The position numbers and the translations under genes were made by a program. Positions 35,801-50,800 of a stretch of 64,000 bases of DNA are shown here, piece by piece. The stretch is taken from positions 3,794,026-3,858,025 of the forward strand of contig NW_020653945.1 of the NCBI RefSeq assembly GCF_003589595.1, in the 5' to 3' direction. The notes beneath the pieces are model-generated. The model ran no database searches, was not told the origin of the DNA, and saw only the letters and a program-made list of their open reading frames with translations. This DNA is from Hyposmocoma kahamanoa (lineage: Eukaryota; Arthropoda; Insecta; Lepidoptera; Cosmopterigidae). How positions within the stretch are numbered: position 1 is the stretch's first letter; the number at the start of each line of letters is the position of its first letter.

Positions 35801-38800
35801 AAAATCGGAACGCAGTAATGCTCACACTACTGCTTTGCGGCAGAAACAGGTAAGGTGGCAGTAATTCCCTAGACGAACTCTTTCACAAGACCTCCACTGC
35901 TACTTGTTTAAGATTAGATATGGTGATTAAACTTTCCTTAATAATACAATCAATATACCTGGGTTTGTTTGTTTTTATTTTTTCAAATGTAGTGGAATAA
36001 AACGCAAAAACTATTTAGGTATACAATGCGTAGTGTTTCATTGTTAAAGGAACATTCTATCAACATTTCGTTCAAGAATGCCCAACTCTTTATTATTTCT
36101 ATAAGTGAATTGTACAAAATTCTACATAATAATATATATAAAAATTAATTCACATAATTTATTACATTAATGCAATAAATGCTGCTCCTATTATTCTTGT
36201 TGAAGTAATTTTCAGTCGGAGCTAAATATGGTGAATTTTGTTAAGTTTCCTGTAGAAGCGGAATACGGTGTTTTGGGCCCTTAAATGGTTGCAAGCAAGA
36301 TTAGGCAGTCGTGCAATGACGTTAAATTAAAATTAAATGTTTTAGTTTTTTTTTATACTACGTTACATGTCACAACGTTTGTATAGGTTAACTTCGGGCA
36401 TTTTTTTCGTGGTTTTTGTATTAGAAGCGATGTCCATTTGTTGGTAGGTCAATGTTATTAAGATACGTATTTCAAACATACTGTTGATTTATGGCCATTC
36501 CTCCGGGATCTAAAACTATTGCATCCACTCTTTGTGTAGTCTAAGTATAAGTTTTAACTTTCGGACTCTACTTTCGTGTCACAATTAGAAACTGTCTTCA
36601 TAACTTAAGTCTCCACTTTCCCTGTTCCTCAAAGTTTAGGTAAAAAAACTCTACCTATTCCGATGACTGCTTATTAGCCATTAAGTAAAGTTAAACTTAC
36701 AATGCCGACCAAGTCGCCCTTGCCGTACTCTCCGACCAACTCCTTCTTGCCATTGGGATGTGTGATAACGGACCTCAGTCGCCCACTCAGCACGATGAAA
36801 GTGGACCCTGATTCTTCGTCTTGGCGGTACACTGCGCGGCCGGATTCTAGGAACACCTGGCAGAAGTAAATACACTTCGATCAGAAAATACCTTCGATGA
36901 AATCTTGGGTTGACATGAAGCAAATATAGCGCGTGGTGCCGGTTGGAGCGAGACGTCAAGGCAGACCACCTGCTAGTCTGTCTTTTTTGAAGACGAAGTA
37001 AAATGACATTTGAAGGGTTGACAGTTTTCATAAAATTTTAAATAGTTATGTAGTTGTTGTCGATAATTTTATCGAGATTGTGAAATTTTTTCAAACCATG
37101 ACTGAATTGCGAATGTTACGACGTTCTAATTATTACTAATTGCGTTATTGCCTTTTTTATTCTTATTGGGACAGTTGGCCTACTAGTATCGAGATCAATT
37201 TCTATTCATATACATTTTAACAAGGACAGCCGAATTTGATTATCTATGTTGAATTAAAATGAAAACTTTAAAATATCCTCTTTATTTATTTTATAGTCTC
37301 CTCTTTGTATTTTTCATAAAGACAGTGTTAAACACACTGCATGTATGTAAGAAGTTACAAAAATTGACAATTCAACTGAACTTGTGCTCAGTAATTGGAT
37401 GAATAATGGTCGAGGATGATTCAAATGAAACAAGTTCGGCTATTTATTCCATAAGCGTGACCAATATTCAATCGATAGAATATTTATCGACTGCAATCAC
37501 TAGCTGCTCGCAAGCGGGCATCACTTGCGCATTGAACTGTCATTTTACTCCATCTTCAAAAATAAATAAAATAAGCTGGCGTACAAAAGAGGAGGCCCAG
37601 TAGTGGGAGTTAACGGGCCGAGATGAATGAATGAAATGAAAATTGGCCAATATGAAACAATTACGTAAAAGTTACAGGAAAAGTTACCCAATCCAAGGCA
37701 AAATCCACTTGTCTGACAAAAGGCGACAGCCTCCTCACAACAGTGTTAGCAATGTGCAGCACAACCGAAGGTCGTTCCCTCATGATGCTGTAGACTGTAG
37801 TCTTAGACAGAAGACCGATGCGGGAGAAGTGTTTGGCTCGGATCGAGAAGAAACTAGGCTCGCCTGTTAAAACTGCTAGACCTCCTTCCACCTCCCCTGG
37901 AAAACCATTGAATGGAAATAAATTATATTGGATTAGATAAAAAAATTGACATCAACATGGTCAACCGTGACTATGGTACCTGTAAACGGCCCGAAACGTC
38001 TATTTGTATGAAAAAACAAATATACGCGATTTAAATCCGGAAAAATAGTTTCATTTTCAAAATAAAGTATTAATTTAACGAATCGAAATGGTCACCGAAA
38101 GAAAAAGTTAACTGAGTCGGTGCCTGAGGTGCGGGAGGACTGACAATTTACGTAACAGTTAATAGTAGAGCTCCTTGTGTTCGTCCAGGGAAGTACTGCC
38201 ACCTTACTTATTTCTGCCGCCAAGCAGTAACGTTAGCATTACTGTGTACCGGTTTTGAAGGGTAAGTAAGGGTGCTGGTAAAATAATAGGCACCAGGGAC
38301 TTGTCAACTTATGTATCAGGGTGACGAGCGCAGTGACAGTGCCCCTTAGATCTTTGCGATTTAAAGCTCTGAGTGCAACTATATAAAAAAATATAAGGCG
38401 GCAGAAACCGATAACGCGTGAAAAATTTATCTAACCATATCACAAGGAAATAACAAATGTTTTACCTGGATAAGCGGTAAACATGTGAACTTCTCCGTCA
38501 CCTTCAGCCACTCTTTGAGACACCAATAATGCACCAGAGAGAAGGTGCACCAAAGCTACGTCCTGTCAATGAAATACCAACTTTATATGATACGTTATAA
38601 AGAACATAATAAATCGATATCGATACATACTTACAATAAACATTTTAAGGATTGATGTAGTTAGTTACCAAAAGATGTACAAGGATGTTGATACATATTG
38701 GTATTAGAAAATCCGAACACTGATAAAAAATAACCTTATCTCAATGAATGTATGGTGCACTTTTAACTGAATCTAAAATACATACAAAATAATTAAAAAT

Positions 38801-41800
38801 GCTCCTTAAATTAATTGGGATAAGACTACATGTGAAGTACCAGGCAATGTGTGTCAACAGAAATGCGACTTTGAACAGTTGTAGCAGTTATCATAGTTCT
38901 TCTGTACAAGTCATTAGATTACATAATCATTATTTTACATAAAAAGTGTAACATCTCAATGAGTTATTAGATTAAGGCTTATCAACAAAACCAACGGATA
39001 AATCACTTATTTAAATCGAATTTTTCATTCGATATGTATGGAACTATTCCATAGTCCTTAAAAACTTAGACTAAAATACATGATACATAGATAAATAATA
39101 AATAAATAAATAACGCGCACACTCATAGCCCGGGGAAACCGTGTCTCGCGGGTGCCATTGACATACACATAGACAGTCACAAATTGCACACAATGTAGGC
39201 CATAGAAATCTTCCTCCCGGCCCGGGAATCGAACCCAAGACCTCTTCTTGGCAGACCAGCATGGTAAATGTTCGACCATAGAGGCACATGGTCCTACAGA
39301 TGGCAATACGGCAAAAAAGTTGTTAAAAACAAAAAATTCTGCAAAGAAATATCCGTAAGTTTTGCTGGTTCATTTCGTAACTCAGTTGGGAAATCATCAG
39401 GCACGGTATGCTGAAGGTGCTGGTTCGAATCCAGCCGGATCGAAGGATTTTGTCTTAGCGTTTGATCTTTGTTTAAAATACATGAGTTATACATTAGTTT
39501 AGTCAATATACCCCAGTGATGTCGGAAAGAACCGGGAACGTTCATTTGTTTGTTGCAAAAACAAATATACGCGATTGAGATTGGAAAAGTAGTTTCATTT
39601 CCAATGCGTAATTTCCCGAAACCTAAAAACTCGATATGTAAAGTAACATAATAATGTACCAATCACACCGTTTATTTGGACTCAAACTATGAAACAGCCT
39701 GTACAATGAGCACTAATAATGAAATCCACTTCCACACTAGAACTAATTTCAAAAAAATCATTTTTGAAATTGGTTCTAGTCACTCAACCACTAGTCTAAA
39801 CGAGGTCAAGTCAAATCCGTAACACTCGTATCAAGGCATTATGATAAAACCATGATATTAAATGTGTTAGAGCGTATACGCACTACGTCTGATTCGTATC
39901 AGTTCCGAATGCGAGAAATGACGGTCCGAAACGTGCCAGAGATCATTCTATCTCTAGGTGTACAAGCGACATTAGTATTTTCTCGGATTGGAATCGGACT
40001 TAGTGCACAAGCGACGTCCGAAATCGGTTCGAGTTATCTAGTTATGTGTAGTCTCGGATTCAAAACCATCAAACTAATATTGTCCTAAATACCTGTTTAA
40101 TGTAATGCTCACCAGGCGATTTAGTGCACATCTTGCGGAAATAAATCACAAAAGCAAATTATTTTAAGTTGTAAAAATAGTATAAATTCAGTTATTTCAA
40201 TAGAAAGAATGCTATATCATTAAATAAGTACGGCATATCTAACGTGACCAGCCCCCGTAGCATGGCTACGCATGATAGTCGCGACGCGCGCGATATAATT
40301 GAATCTAAATTAGATCTTATTGAGACAGCCAATAGCGCGCGCTTATTCCAATTTTATAGCGCGTGTCGGGACTAACATGTGTAGCCATATGTCCCGTTTT
40401 TAAGCTTTGTGTCCCACTATCCAAAAAATACTAAAAAAAGAGTGTCGATTTCACAAAACAGAACACACGTCACAATAAATTTTAAAAAATAGCGCGAAGG
40501 CGAAAAATAATATAAAACCAGCCAACCAGACGTCGAGCACCAGACTACACAAGATTAGTTCTTTTATTTTTTTTTATCGCATTCCGTAATTATCATAAAC
40601 ATGTCTTTTATTTTTAAAATAGGAATAAATTTACAGGCGTCCCGCACTGAGGGAAAAAATAATGGTCACGTTAGGTATATCTGACCAGTCATAACTGACC
40701 TTCTATCACTGACCGTGTATATTAAATGACTTAAGTTAATTACCTTGTGGCTCTCCTCTTTCATGATATAAGTGCCAGCAGGCAGATCTCGTACTTGCAC
40801 ATTGCCCTGTAGCAATGTATCATTTTCTAACCCTAGCTCCTTGACGAACGCTTCAGTCGCTATTTGGATTAACGCCTGAAAAATATAACATGAAACTTTA
40901 GGTTCTTAGAAGATAGATTACGACATTTACGATTTGGTATGGTATGGTGAAATAAAAGCCGGCGTCTGTGATTGTGTGGCTTGAGGACCCGGGTTCGATC
41001 CCCGGCAGAGCAGTGTCGAAAACTAACTTTTCTGTATAGTCTCGGGTCTGGGTGTTTGTGGTACCGTCGTTGTTTCCAATTTCTATAACACAAGTGCTTT
41101 AGCTACTTACTTTGGGATCAGAGCAAAGTATGTGATGTTATCTAATATTTATTATTATTAAATTGGATCCGTAAGTTAAGCAAAACTATTGTTGATCATG
41201 GACACTAATATCCGCTAATAAACGTAATATAGTTTACCTTATAGTATTTGATATATTATATATTATTAGTTTATCTTATAATATTTGAAACAAATAGTTT
41301 GCACCGTTAAAACTAAGATAATTATAAAAATAATAACAATAAGATATAAAAATAAAAAAAAGGAAATAAAAATAAAATTAAATTAAATTAAATGACAAAT
41401 ATCTTATAATAATACACTCGATTCCCTAGCATCCATCATTTCAAAGGATCTCAAGCATTCACAACGTACAGCAGCCCATCGCCACGCAAGATGTAATTCC
41501 ACGAACTTTTGAGGACAGTTTTTTAGTACTCTGTACTGATTTTTTTTTAATAATCCAGTCCAAGAATGTTTCTGATTATTTTTTAGTAATCCAAGCCACA
41601 ACTATACTGTAGAGTGGTGACTTAGCCTTCAAATTGTGTCGCAGTGGCGCCATTGTGGCGCTGCAGCCGCCCCACTGCCAGTTTATTTTATCGTTGAACG
41701 ACTGTCGTGTCTAGCTGTTCCCATTAGATCGCGACGACAATTTATCGGTTCACGGCAGCCGCCTTGTCGTTTGCACGACAGAATAGTTTGAAGCTGCGAT

Positions 41801-44800
41801 TATCTGTCGTCACATTTCACATTGTCGATCTAGCTCTTTCCATTGTCACGACGATCTGTCGTCGTAACGTGAAAAAAATCGTGAACGACAGTTAATCGTG
41901 TTGTATATGTGAACAACTTCATTTAAATATACAACCCACTGCACGACCATCTGTTGTCACGACATAATCGGAACGCACCCCCAGATTGGTTGATTCAACC
42001 TATAGTATTACTTCAAAGGTCACTTTTTTAATGTGCTTTTAGTGTCATTTTGTGACATATATTAACTATTTAAAAACGCAAACCCTTACCTTGGGGTTGT
42101 AATTCGCGCGGCACTTTTGCAGTCACAATCAGTAAAAATTACTGAAGCGTTAGATGTAAGGTTGCCGTGCCACACACCCCGCGGCGCCACTGCAAGGCTT
42201 TTCAAAGCGTCTAATTTGAAGACGCCCTTATATTAACCAATTACTTTACGCAAGTCGAGGGGAATCGGGATTTTTCGCTGCTACTGTACCTGTTCATCCA
42301 TGTTTTCAGTATTATTATGTTTCTTTAACGAAGTGCTCTCTTTGATTCGCGGCAACGAAGAGGAAACTGGCTGAACATCCGGTTGTTGCTGTCGAAATAA
42401 AAAAATCTTCAGTAAGGAAAAAAAAAATACTTTTTTTAACTGACTTCATAAAAGGAGAAGGTTCTCAATGAACTTTTTTTGTTTGTGTATGTTATGCGAT
42501 TATTTGTGAACCAATTTTGATGATCATTTTTTGAAGAGGGTATCTGAGTATTTGGTGTTATTTAAATTTGGAGAAAATATTCCACCGTTAAGGGTGGCAA
42601 TCTAGGGGTGAATCTGGTTTCGCGCACTGTCCGGTAACAGACTTCAATAAAACTTGGCAAATAGATGTAATTCCACGATCTTCAGAGGTCGATTTATTTT
42701 TATAAAAAAGTTGTAATCATTTTTATCTCTCTTGTCGTACTATTTCCGAAGATACATTTGTTACATTTACATAGTAGAACTTACCTGGGGCGTGTTAGAG
42801 GATGTGATATCAGGCACCATGTCCGGTCGTGGACGGCGACCTTGAATGTTGATGGGTGATGATACCTGGTGTCCACTTTCCTGCATTTTAGTTTAAGGGG
42901 TTAATAACCGCATTGCATTGCCGGGTTAACAATTCACAAACGTTAGTATATTTTAGTTTCAAACACAAATCTTGTAACTTGGATTGTACAGAAAAGAATT
43001 GATGTCCTGTTCATCGTGTACAGTACACGGTTGATCAAACAGTCCATGCGGTATCAAAATATATTAATATATTACATCAAAATATATTATAAATTAAATA
43101 TTTAAAATTACAAATGCGAAACTCCAATCAATAATATATTAGTGATGTCTTTGACTGCGGTGTGCCTGTTTTTAGGAGGTCTCTTCTTGCGTTAAGGTGA
43201 ATAACGTATTCTTTTTGTTTTTTTTCTATTCTGATAATTAATTGGGCACAAGAAATTAATAGATTCAACGTATATGATAGCGTTACTTTGGGGAAGTCCG
43301 TGCTAATAAAAATGGAAGTAAATTAATTTGCTATTCCGCGAACCCTGTGAAGGTTAAATCGTGCAAAATAGCTGCGCTTGTGTTGAATATTTTTCATGTA
43401 GTTAATTTTCCACCCTCCCTCCGCTTAAAATTAATGAAATAAATAACACAAGCACAACTACAGTCACAAACACCACCACCAAATATACCCGACAGTTGTT
43501 TCGCCTCTCCACGGCATCCTCACGGGCTGTTGATTGCTCGGCTGAAGAAAATTTCTTCGGCCGAGTGTCGGAGGGAGAGTGGGAAAATTAACTGCATGAA
43601 AAAATATTCGACAAAAGCGCAGCTATTTTGCACGATTTAACCTTAGAGTTAGAGCAAATAAAATTACTTGCATTTTTATTAATTGGGCACAGCTATGCCT
43701 ACTGCATTAATCTTTAGTGTTTTTTTTTCTACATTGCTTGTGTCTGATGTCAGTTATTGTGCCATAAATAGAAATAAAAAACAATTAAAAATAAATTAGG
43801 TGATGTTGATCTACAATCGTTTGGCATCTTTTGGGTAATTCGATAATTTTCAGATTAGTTTCCTCTACTTAATTTCAAATATTCTAGATTTTTTTTTATA
43901 ATATCAAGTAACGGGACAAACAAGCCGTGCGCCTGATGGTAAGTTACACGCCTGTCCATAAAAGTTACAGTGCCACTCAGAACTTTAAATTGCAATGATC
44001 TGAGGGGCACTGCCACTGCGCCCGTCACCCTGAGACGTAAGTTGACTTAGTCTCATGTACCTGTAATTTCACCAGCACCCTTACTTTAAAACTGGAACAC
44101 AGTAACGCTGACATTACTGCTTGGCAGCAGAAATAGGTAGGTAGGCGGTACTCTGGACGAACTCTTTTACAAGGACCTCTACTGCTACTATTACATTATC
44201 ATTGTTCGATATTCTGCCTGTGTTATTCAATCTACAATTATGTCGAATGCCCCGCGTACTGTCTGCGTGGTGTCGTCGGTGTCGACGTTGGCAGTCAGTG
44301 TCGCTGAAAAAATCCGCCCTGTGCTTGAAATGTTATAATTACTCTATTCCGTTTTATCTCTTATATTTTTGTGGCTGATCACGTTACGTCGTTTGTATTA
44401 CAAACGAACAAGACTGCACCATCTTCCTGCCCAGTTGAATACTCACACCCGCACCGCTGCCGTTGTAGTGAAGAGAGGAACGCGTGAGTACTTCTATATC
44501 ATGTTAGCCAGGGTAGCACAGGCAAAGAATTACTAGCGCCCTAACTACAGTCCATCTACAGCCGCGTGTCTCGGTTTCCTTACGCGACAATCATGAAATA
44601 TTATTTTATATTCGAGTGTAGTATTCTGGAATAGTGTTTAAAAATTCACGATATATACTCGAATACTTAAATAATAAAAAATTGACACCGAAATTAGGTA
44701 GTAAAAACTAACCTGAAAATGACTCAATTCTAGAATTCCAGTTTCATAAAAATTCCTTATAAAATACTGCTCTAAGTGTCGTTTAATTGTCTCTTCATTG

Positions 44801-47800
44801 TGAATGTCGTGTCCAATTAGAATTTTATATGAGTGAAAATCTGAAGAGACAATGTCGGGCGAATACGGTGGATGATGTAACACATCCCAATATAACTGCA
44901 ATATTTTTTTAATATTGACAACTTTATAAAGATGTGTGTGGTTTGGCATTATCATGACCTTTACGACTCACCAATTCTCAGCATTTTTCATAAATCATAA
45001 ATTTAAAACTTTCCCGCCTGCTCTTAATATGCGCGCTAAAATATTACTTTTAAAATGTCCATAGACAAAATAACATTATAAGAAAAATGTTATTTTTCTG
45101 TTTAAAGTTAGGTTGTGGCAAAAACCGCACGGACAGTTTGGCCAACTCATTATTAACGGTGGAACGTACCGTATGATCAACGGTGGGTTTATTTTCGCTA
45201 TGATGCGGAGATAGCGTGCTGCTAGTGCTGTTGTCTACACCTCCTTTATTTTTACCGGGGGATAGTATCACCGTGTTGGGGCGACGTTTATCACGGCCCT
45301 AAAAATAAAAATAACAATTTTAAAAGTTTATTAAATGGAATGGACTGGGTAAAATTATGGAAATGACGATGATGAACCTTTCGGCGTAGATCCTGTCCAA
45401 CATTTTGATTATTTCCGCCATTTTGATATGGCTTTTCATAATTTCAAATAAGTCATTCGCCTGGTAATAAGCAACACGTCTACCCATAACAGTTTCAGTG
45501 CTATTCAGAACTTTAAATCGCAGACCTGAAGGGCAGTCACTGCACCCGTCGCCTTGAGGAAACGCAATAATGCTCACGTTACTGCTTGGCGGCAGAAATA
45601 GATAAGGTAGCAGTACTTCCCAGGACCAACTCTTTCACAAGGAGCTCTATTGGTAGTAAATATTTTTTGTGGCGGCAATGTGTGCATCGTGTACCATTGA
45701 TACAAAATAGATAGGTTACGTGACAAAATCGACTAAAGTTTGTTACACATGATTTACCCAGTTTACTCATACAGAGTATTAATGTCGCAAGGCCTAATTC
45801 TTGTTTGTAACCGAACAATACTTACTGGATTCACCAACTCGGCGCTCAGGCCAAGATACTGATGAAGAGCTGTGAAGGTAACTCGCTGTAGTCGCACCAT
45901 AATGATCTGTTAGAAAAGAAATACTTCCTTAGTTTTGACACATTAAGATAGAACCGTTGTTCAGGCTCAAAAACGAGCTATTCAAAGACCGCTAATGCTA
46001 CAACTCCAAAGTGCAGTGTTGCTATAAAGGTTGCGCCAGGCGTTTTAGTTTGTGATATTTTTTGTGTCTACCAACGTATTTATGAAGCGGTAACAACCTT
46101 CGTACGATAAGCACATACTTAAAAAAATGTTTTTCATATATCTTCGGTATTTTCTTAATTATTATTTTGGTTTTAATTAAGTTTAAGTTTACAAATTAAA
46201 TTTAAAACAGGACGTAATTATTTTAAAATAGTCAGTGAAAAGCTATGCTGTCTTGAAAAATTTTTTGTCACCATTAAGTACTTAAAAGTAAATTTGGGGT
46301 CACTGAAGCTCCTTTATGCATGTTTTCTAAAAATATTTGTAATAATTATGTGTGTGTGTACTCATGTCAGCGAATTACTTGTAATTTTTATAAATGATAA
46401 ACCAAAAAGGAGCGTCATCGAGCCTTGGTGTTAATTGGGCCTCTGGCGAATTTGACTGGCGTAAAATCGGCGTGACGAAAATTGTGTTTATCTAGTAAAA
46501 GTATCAAGAAGCCGATATTACTTACTATGTTTCAATACAATATACTTATAGGTGAATCGGAATTAGTAAAGGCGAAGCTGCAGAGCCTTCAACACCGCCG
46601 TAAAGTTACCTGCTTATCGGTATTCTATAGGATATATCACGGAGAGTGTGCGATGGAATTGCATAATTTAATTCCGCCTTCCCCTTTCCAACATCGGGGG
46701 TCTAGACGTGGGCTGGGGTTCCACCCGTATGTTGTACATATTCCCAGGATTCGCACGAAGCGTATCGCTTCCACATTTATATGGCGAGCGGCTAGAGAGT
46801 GGAATTCTCTGCCTGCGGACTTATTATTCGAACGCTATAACTTGGAACTTTCAAGGCGAGTGTGAATAGGCATTGTTTACATGTGCATGTTACATCGTCG
46901 ACCTACTCATCACTTTCCATCAGGTGAGTTGGAGGTCAAATGCGCACTTATTTTTTATAAAAAAAAATCCGTACAATTCAAATGAATAACGTAATATCCT
47001 GTAGATTTAAAATAAGATCATTGATTGTTTTCTTTGCAAACATAGTGTTTTATTTATATACAACATGTATAACACGTTTAAAATGAACACACGGGTTGAT
47101 TAAACAGTCTCTTTGTGTTTTTTTAAACACCTGTAATACGTAGGCTACGCCAACGTCACGCCTATCACGCCGCCGCCGCACGAAAAACTATCGGGGCACA
47201 TCACAAGTAATTCATTCATTTCTTTTGAGGAATTTACAGCTACTTCTACAAAATAGATTTAAATATAATCAATAAGATGGAAATCAAAAGCTTCCATATA
47301 TGAAAAATTACATGTGGAAGCATATAATTTTTATAGAAATTATATATAGAAGAAATATGGACTTTTAATAAGCTACTTACAATGGAAGTTTTTGGGGCCT
47401 AAATTAAAATCCAATTACCTGTATAACCCTAACGAATATGTCAGGGTATTCCTTGAAGACCTCCTGGAAGGCTCTCATGGGTAGTTTTATCACCTGTGAG
47501 TCTTCCAATGCCTTCGCATTCACAGTTTTGTAAGGTTGCGAGTTACCCTGCAAGGAAATGGTTGAATTTAACTAGGAAGAACATTTTTATAAGGAACAAA
47601 ACCCGAAAATTAATGCGCCGCGCAAATGTAGACATTTTAGTGTCTTGTGTTGGATGCAATCAACCGTCAACTGTGAATATTCTATATTCATACAATTTAT
47701 ACAATAATAATAAAAATATTTATTCATACGAAATTGACTACTATATTCAGACACAGATAACGCACACACAGTCAACATAGCCCCGCGCCAGGGAAACCCT

Positions 47801-50800
47801 GTGTCGCGGGTGCCACGGACACACACATAGACAACCACAAATTACACCCAAACTCACAAGAGAAATAAATGTAGGCCATATACATATTTCTCCCCGCCTG
47901 GGAATAGAACCCAGGACCTCTGAGTAGCAGTCCGGCATGGTAACCGTTCGGCCACAGAGGCAGTTTTATATCACTGTTTCCACTTGAAACACACCAATTG
48001 CCAACCAAAGTGTTCGACGTAAGCAACTTGCTGACTTGGTTGATTTGCCTGTAAGTACTGGCGGCGACGTTAGCACTGAATGTTTTTTTTTTAATAATAT
48101 CAAGTGATGGGACAAACAAATTGTGCGCCGGTAAGCTAGACGCCATGACAGTTGCATGCCACTTAGAGCTTTAAATTGCAAAAACCTGAGAGGCACTGCG
48201 CCTGTCACCCTGAGACATAAGTTGACAGTCCCATGTGCTTGTAATTTCACCAGCAACCTTACCCTTCAATACCGGAACGCAGTAATGCTCACATTACTGC
48301 TTCGCGGCAGAAATAGTTAAAGAGACAGTACCTCTCTGGACGAACTCTTTCCCAAGGAGTTCTACTTCTACTAACCGTGAGCACGTCAGTGAAGCTAAGC
48401 AGCGATGTGACGCTCTCTCCAGCGCGCACCACCTTCAGCGAGAGACTGCTGCCGTCTTGGTTCGTGATGTACACATTTACGCGGCCATTCTGCACTACGT
48501 ACACGTTCTCGTCGGTGTCGCCTGGTGGACAATCATTACTTGCTCTAAAGAGACCATTAAAAGTGATGATCTAACTTATTTAACCTACTAACACCCAACA
48601 TACTAGAATAGGGAAACGCTAAACGGTCAATGTACATTATATGTAAATATACTAAATATTATTACATCTTTAAAGGTTGTTTCTTACCGGCGAGGCGAGA
48701 CCTGACGAGGCGAAACGAGAATAGAAATCTCGCCGGCCCATTTCCACTATAAATTGCCATTAATCGCTTGCGCGAGAAATCGTGTTTCCGTTGCAGAATT
48801 TAAACAGCATAATAGTCTATACATACATTTTTTTATAATATCACAAGTCGTGCGCCTGTTGGTAAGCCACACGCCTATCTATAACAGTTGCAGTGCTACT
48901 CAGAGCTTTAAATCATGATGGGCAATGCCACTGCGCCCGTCACCCTAAGATATAAGTTGACAAGTCCCATGTGCCTGTAATTTCACCAGCACCCTTACCC
49001 TTCCAAACCGGAACGCAGTAATGCTTACATTATTGCTTGGCGGCGGAAATAGGAAAGATGGCAGTACTTATCTGAATGAACTCTTTCACACGGAACTCTA
49101 CCGCTACTAATATAGGCAGCAATACGGTTCAACGTTACATTAACAAATATTTCAATTCTCGTTTCACTTATCCTCGTCAATCTAGACCAGAGGTTCCCAG
49201 ACTTATTTTCTCATAGACCACTTTCAAAATTTAACTGGTTCTGGTGGACCCCCTGCAGCTATATTTCTACCATATTCCATATCTATATTATTTCTCGTCA
49301 CGCCAACGTAGACCCCCGTCGAGTCTCCCGTGGAACCCTGGGGGTCACCTGGACCACTTTGGGAACTAAGCATCTAGACCATTTCCACCGAAGATGCGCT
49401 AGGAGAGAATTGAAATTTTGCCATACAAATTTCAAGTTTCGCCTCGTCTCCTCTCGCCTCGCCGGTGAAAAAGCACCTTAAGACTCACCCGTATGAAAAA
49501 TACAGTATTTTTCTAAATACCCCATGGTCATAGGACATACAGGTGGCCCCAATGCGTATATTTGGAATAAAATATTTTTTTATTTAATTTTAATAACACA
49601 TTACATGTTTAATGGTATTTTTACTCACCAACTTTAAACAAAAATGATCCCGCAGGCAAGTTGAGGATCTCTGTATGCTTGCAAAGCATAAGGAAGACTG
49701 GTTTCTCGAAGTGGCCGAAGACGCGAATGCTGTGAAGCATGTACAGAGCATCAGGGGGGACCCGATCGTCACTTGTTAAGTCCTCTTCTAGGTATTCCGC
49801 TGGAGGTTCCAGGACCTGAAGGAAATTATGGGTAATTAAGATTTTTTATGGCGGTACAAAGAAGTCGTGCGCCTGGTATTAAGTGACACGCCTCGTAATA
49901 GCAGTCGTCGTTACACTCAGAACTTAGAATCGCAAAGATCTGAGGGGCGCTGTCACTGCGTCCGTGACCCTGAGATATGATTTGAGAAGACCCATGTGCC
50001 AGTAATTTGCACCCATCAGCACCTTGACCCTTCAAAACCGGAACCGCAGTGTGAGCAATACTGCTTGGCGGCAGAAATATGTAAGGTAGCAGTACTTCCC
50101 TAGACAAACTCTTTCGGAAGGAGCTCTACTGCTACTAGTAAAAACTATGAAAATATAACATAATAGAAATAAATTAACTTATTACTCCACGAAGGCAGTG
50201 AAGGTTACAGCTGCGCTGTGTCGATTTTTTTTTTGTCACACTCGACATTCTTCCGATGTTTGTCAAACAATTAACCACTACTAAGAATTCCTCGTACAGA
50301 TGTAAAAATGTGGCGGGTATTTTACTCAGAACTTTGAGATCAGAAGGCCACTGCCACTGCGCCCGTCACCCTGAAACTTAAGCTGTCAAGACTTGTGCCT
50401 ATAATTTCACAAGCATCCTTCAAAACCGGAACGCAGTAATGTGAGCTTTACAGCTTGGCGGCAGAAATTGATAAGGTGGTGATTTTTTGCGGCTGTATTT
50501 GGGCCTCGTGTTAGTCGTTTTATTAACTGTACGAAAAAAGTATTGAAAACATGTGCAGCTATTTTGCATGATTTAACCTTTATTGAGTACACGGAGTAGC
50601 AAATTTACTTCCATTTTTATAAATTTTTCCATATATCCACAAAGTAACGCCTGAATCTATTAATTAATGTACAGTTTTGTTTTTTTCCACTTGATTTCGG
50701 AACCCTAAAAGTAACGTTAGTAGTAGTAGTGTCTGAGCCGAATATAATCGGGGAAATAAAATCCCGACTACTTACGACTAGCTAGGACATGTGGAAAGAA

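Larger units (their letters stand above)
48665..49490. mobile_element. TIR element, family C copy 2, with nested insertions
   Basis: Ends TTACCGGCGAGGCGAGACC and, inverted, AGGTGCTTTTTCACCGGCGA. Shares body with 9040-9525. Carries a family A repeat (48830-49110) and a hAT MITE (49188-49371). Confidence 0.7.

Noticed and set aside
39058..39306. Overlapping - strand frames sharing protein-like words with frames at 32023, 47772 and 53430
   Set aside because: The similarity is SINE-1 sequence translated, not a gene family.
44430..44475. Possible micro-exon between NTE exons 8 and 9 (AACGGCAG then GTGAGT)
   Set aside because: Only about 10 bases between sites, and exons 8 and 9 already join in phase without it.
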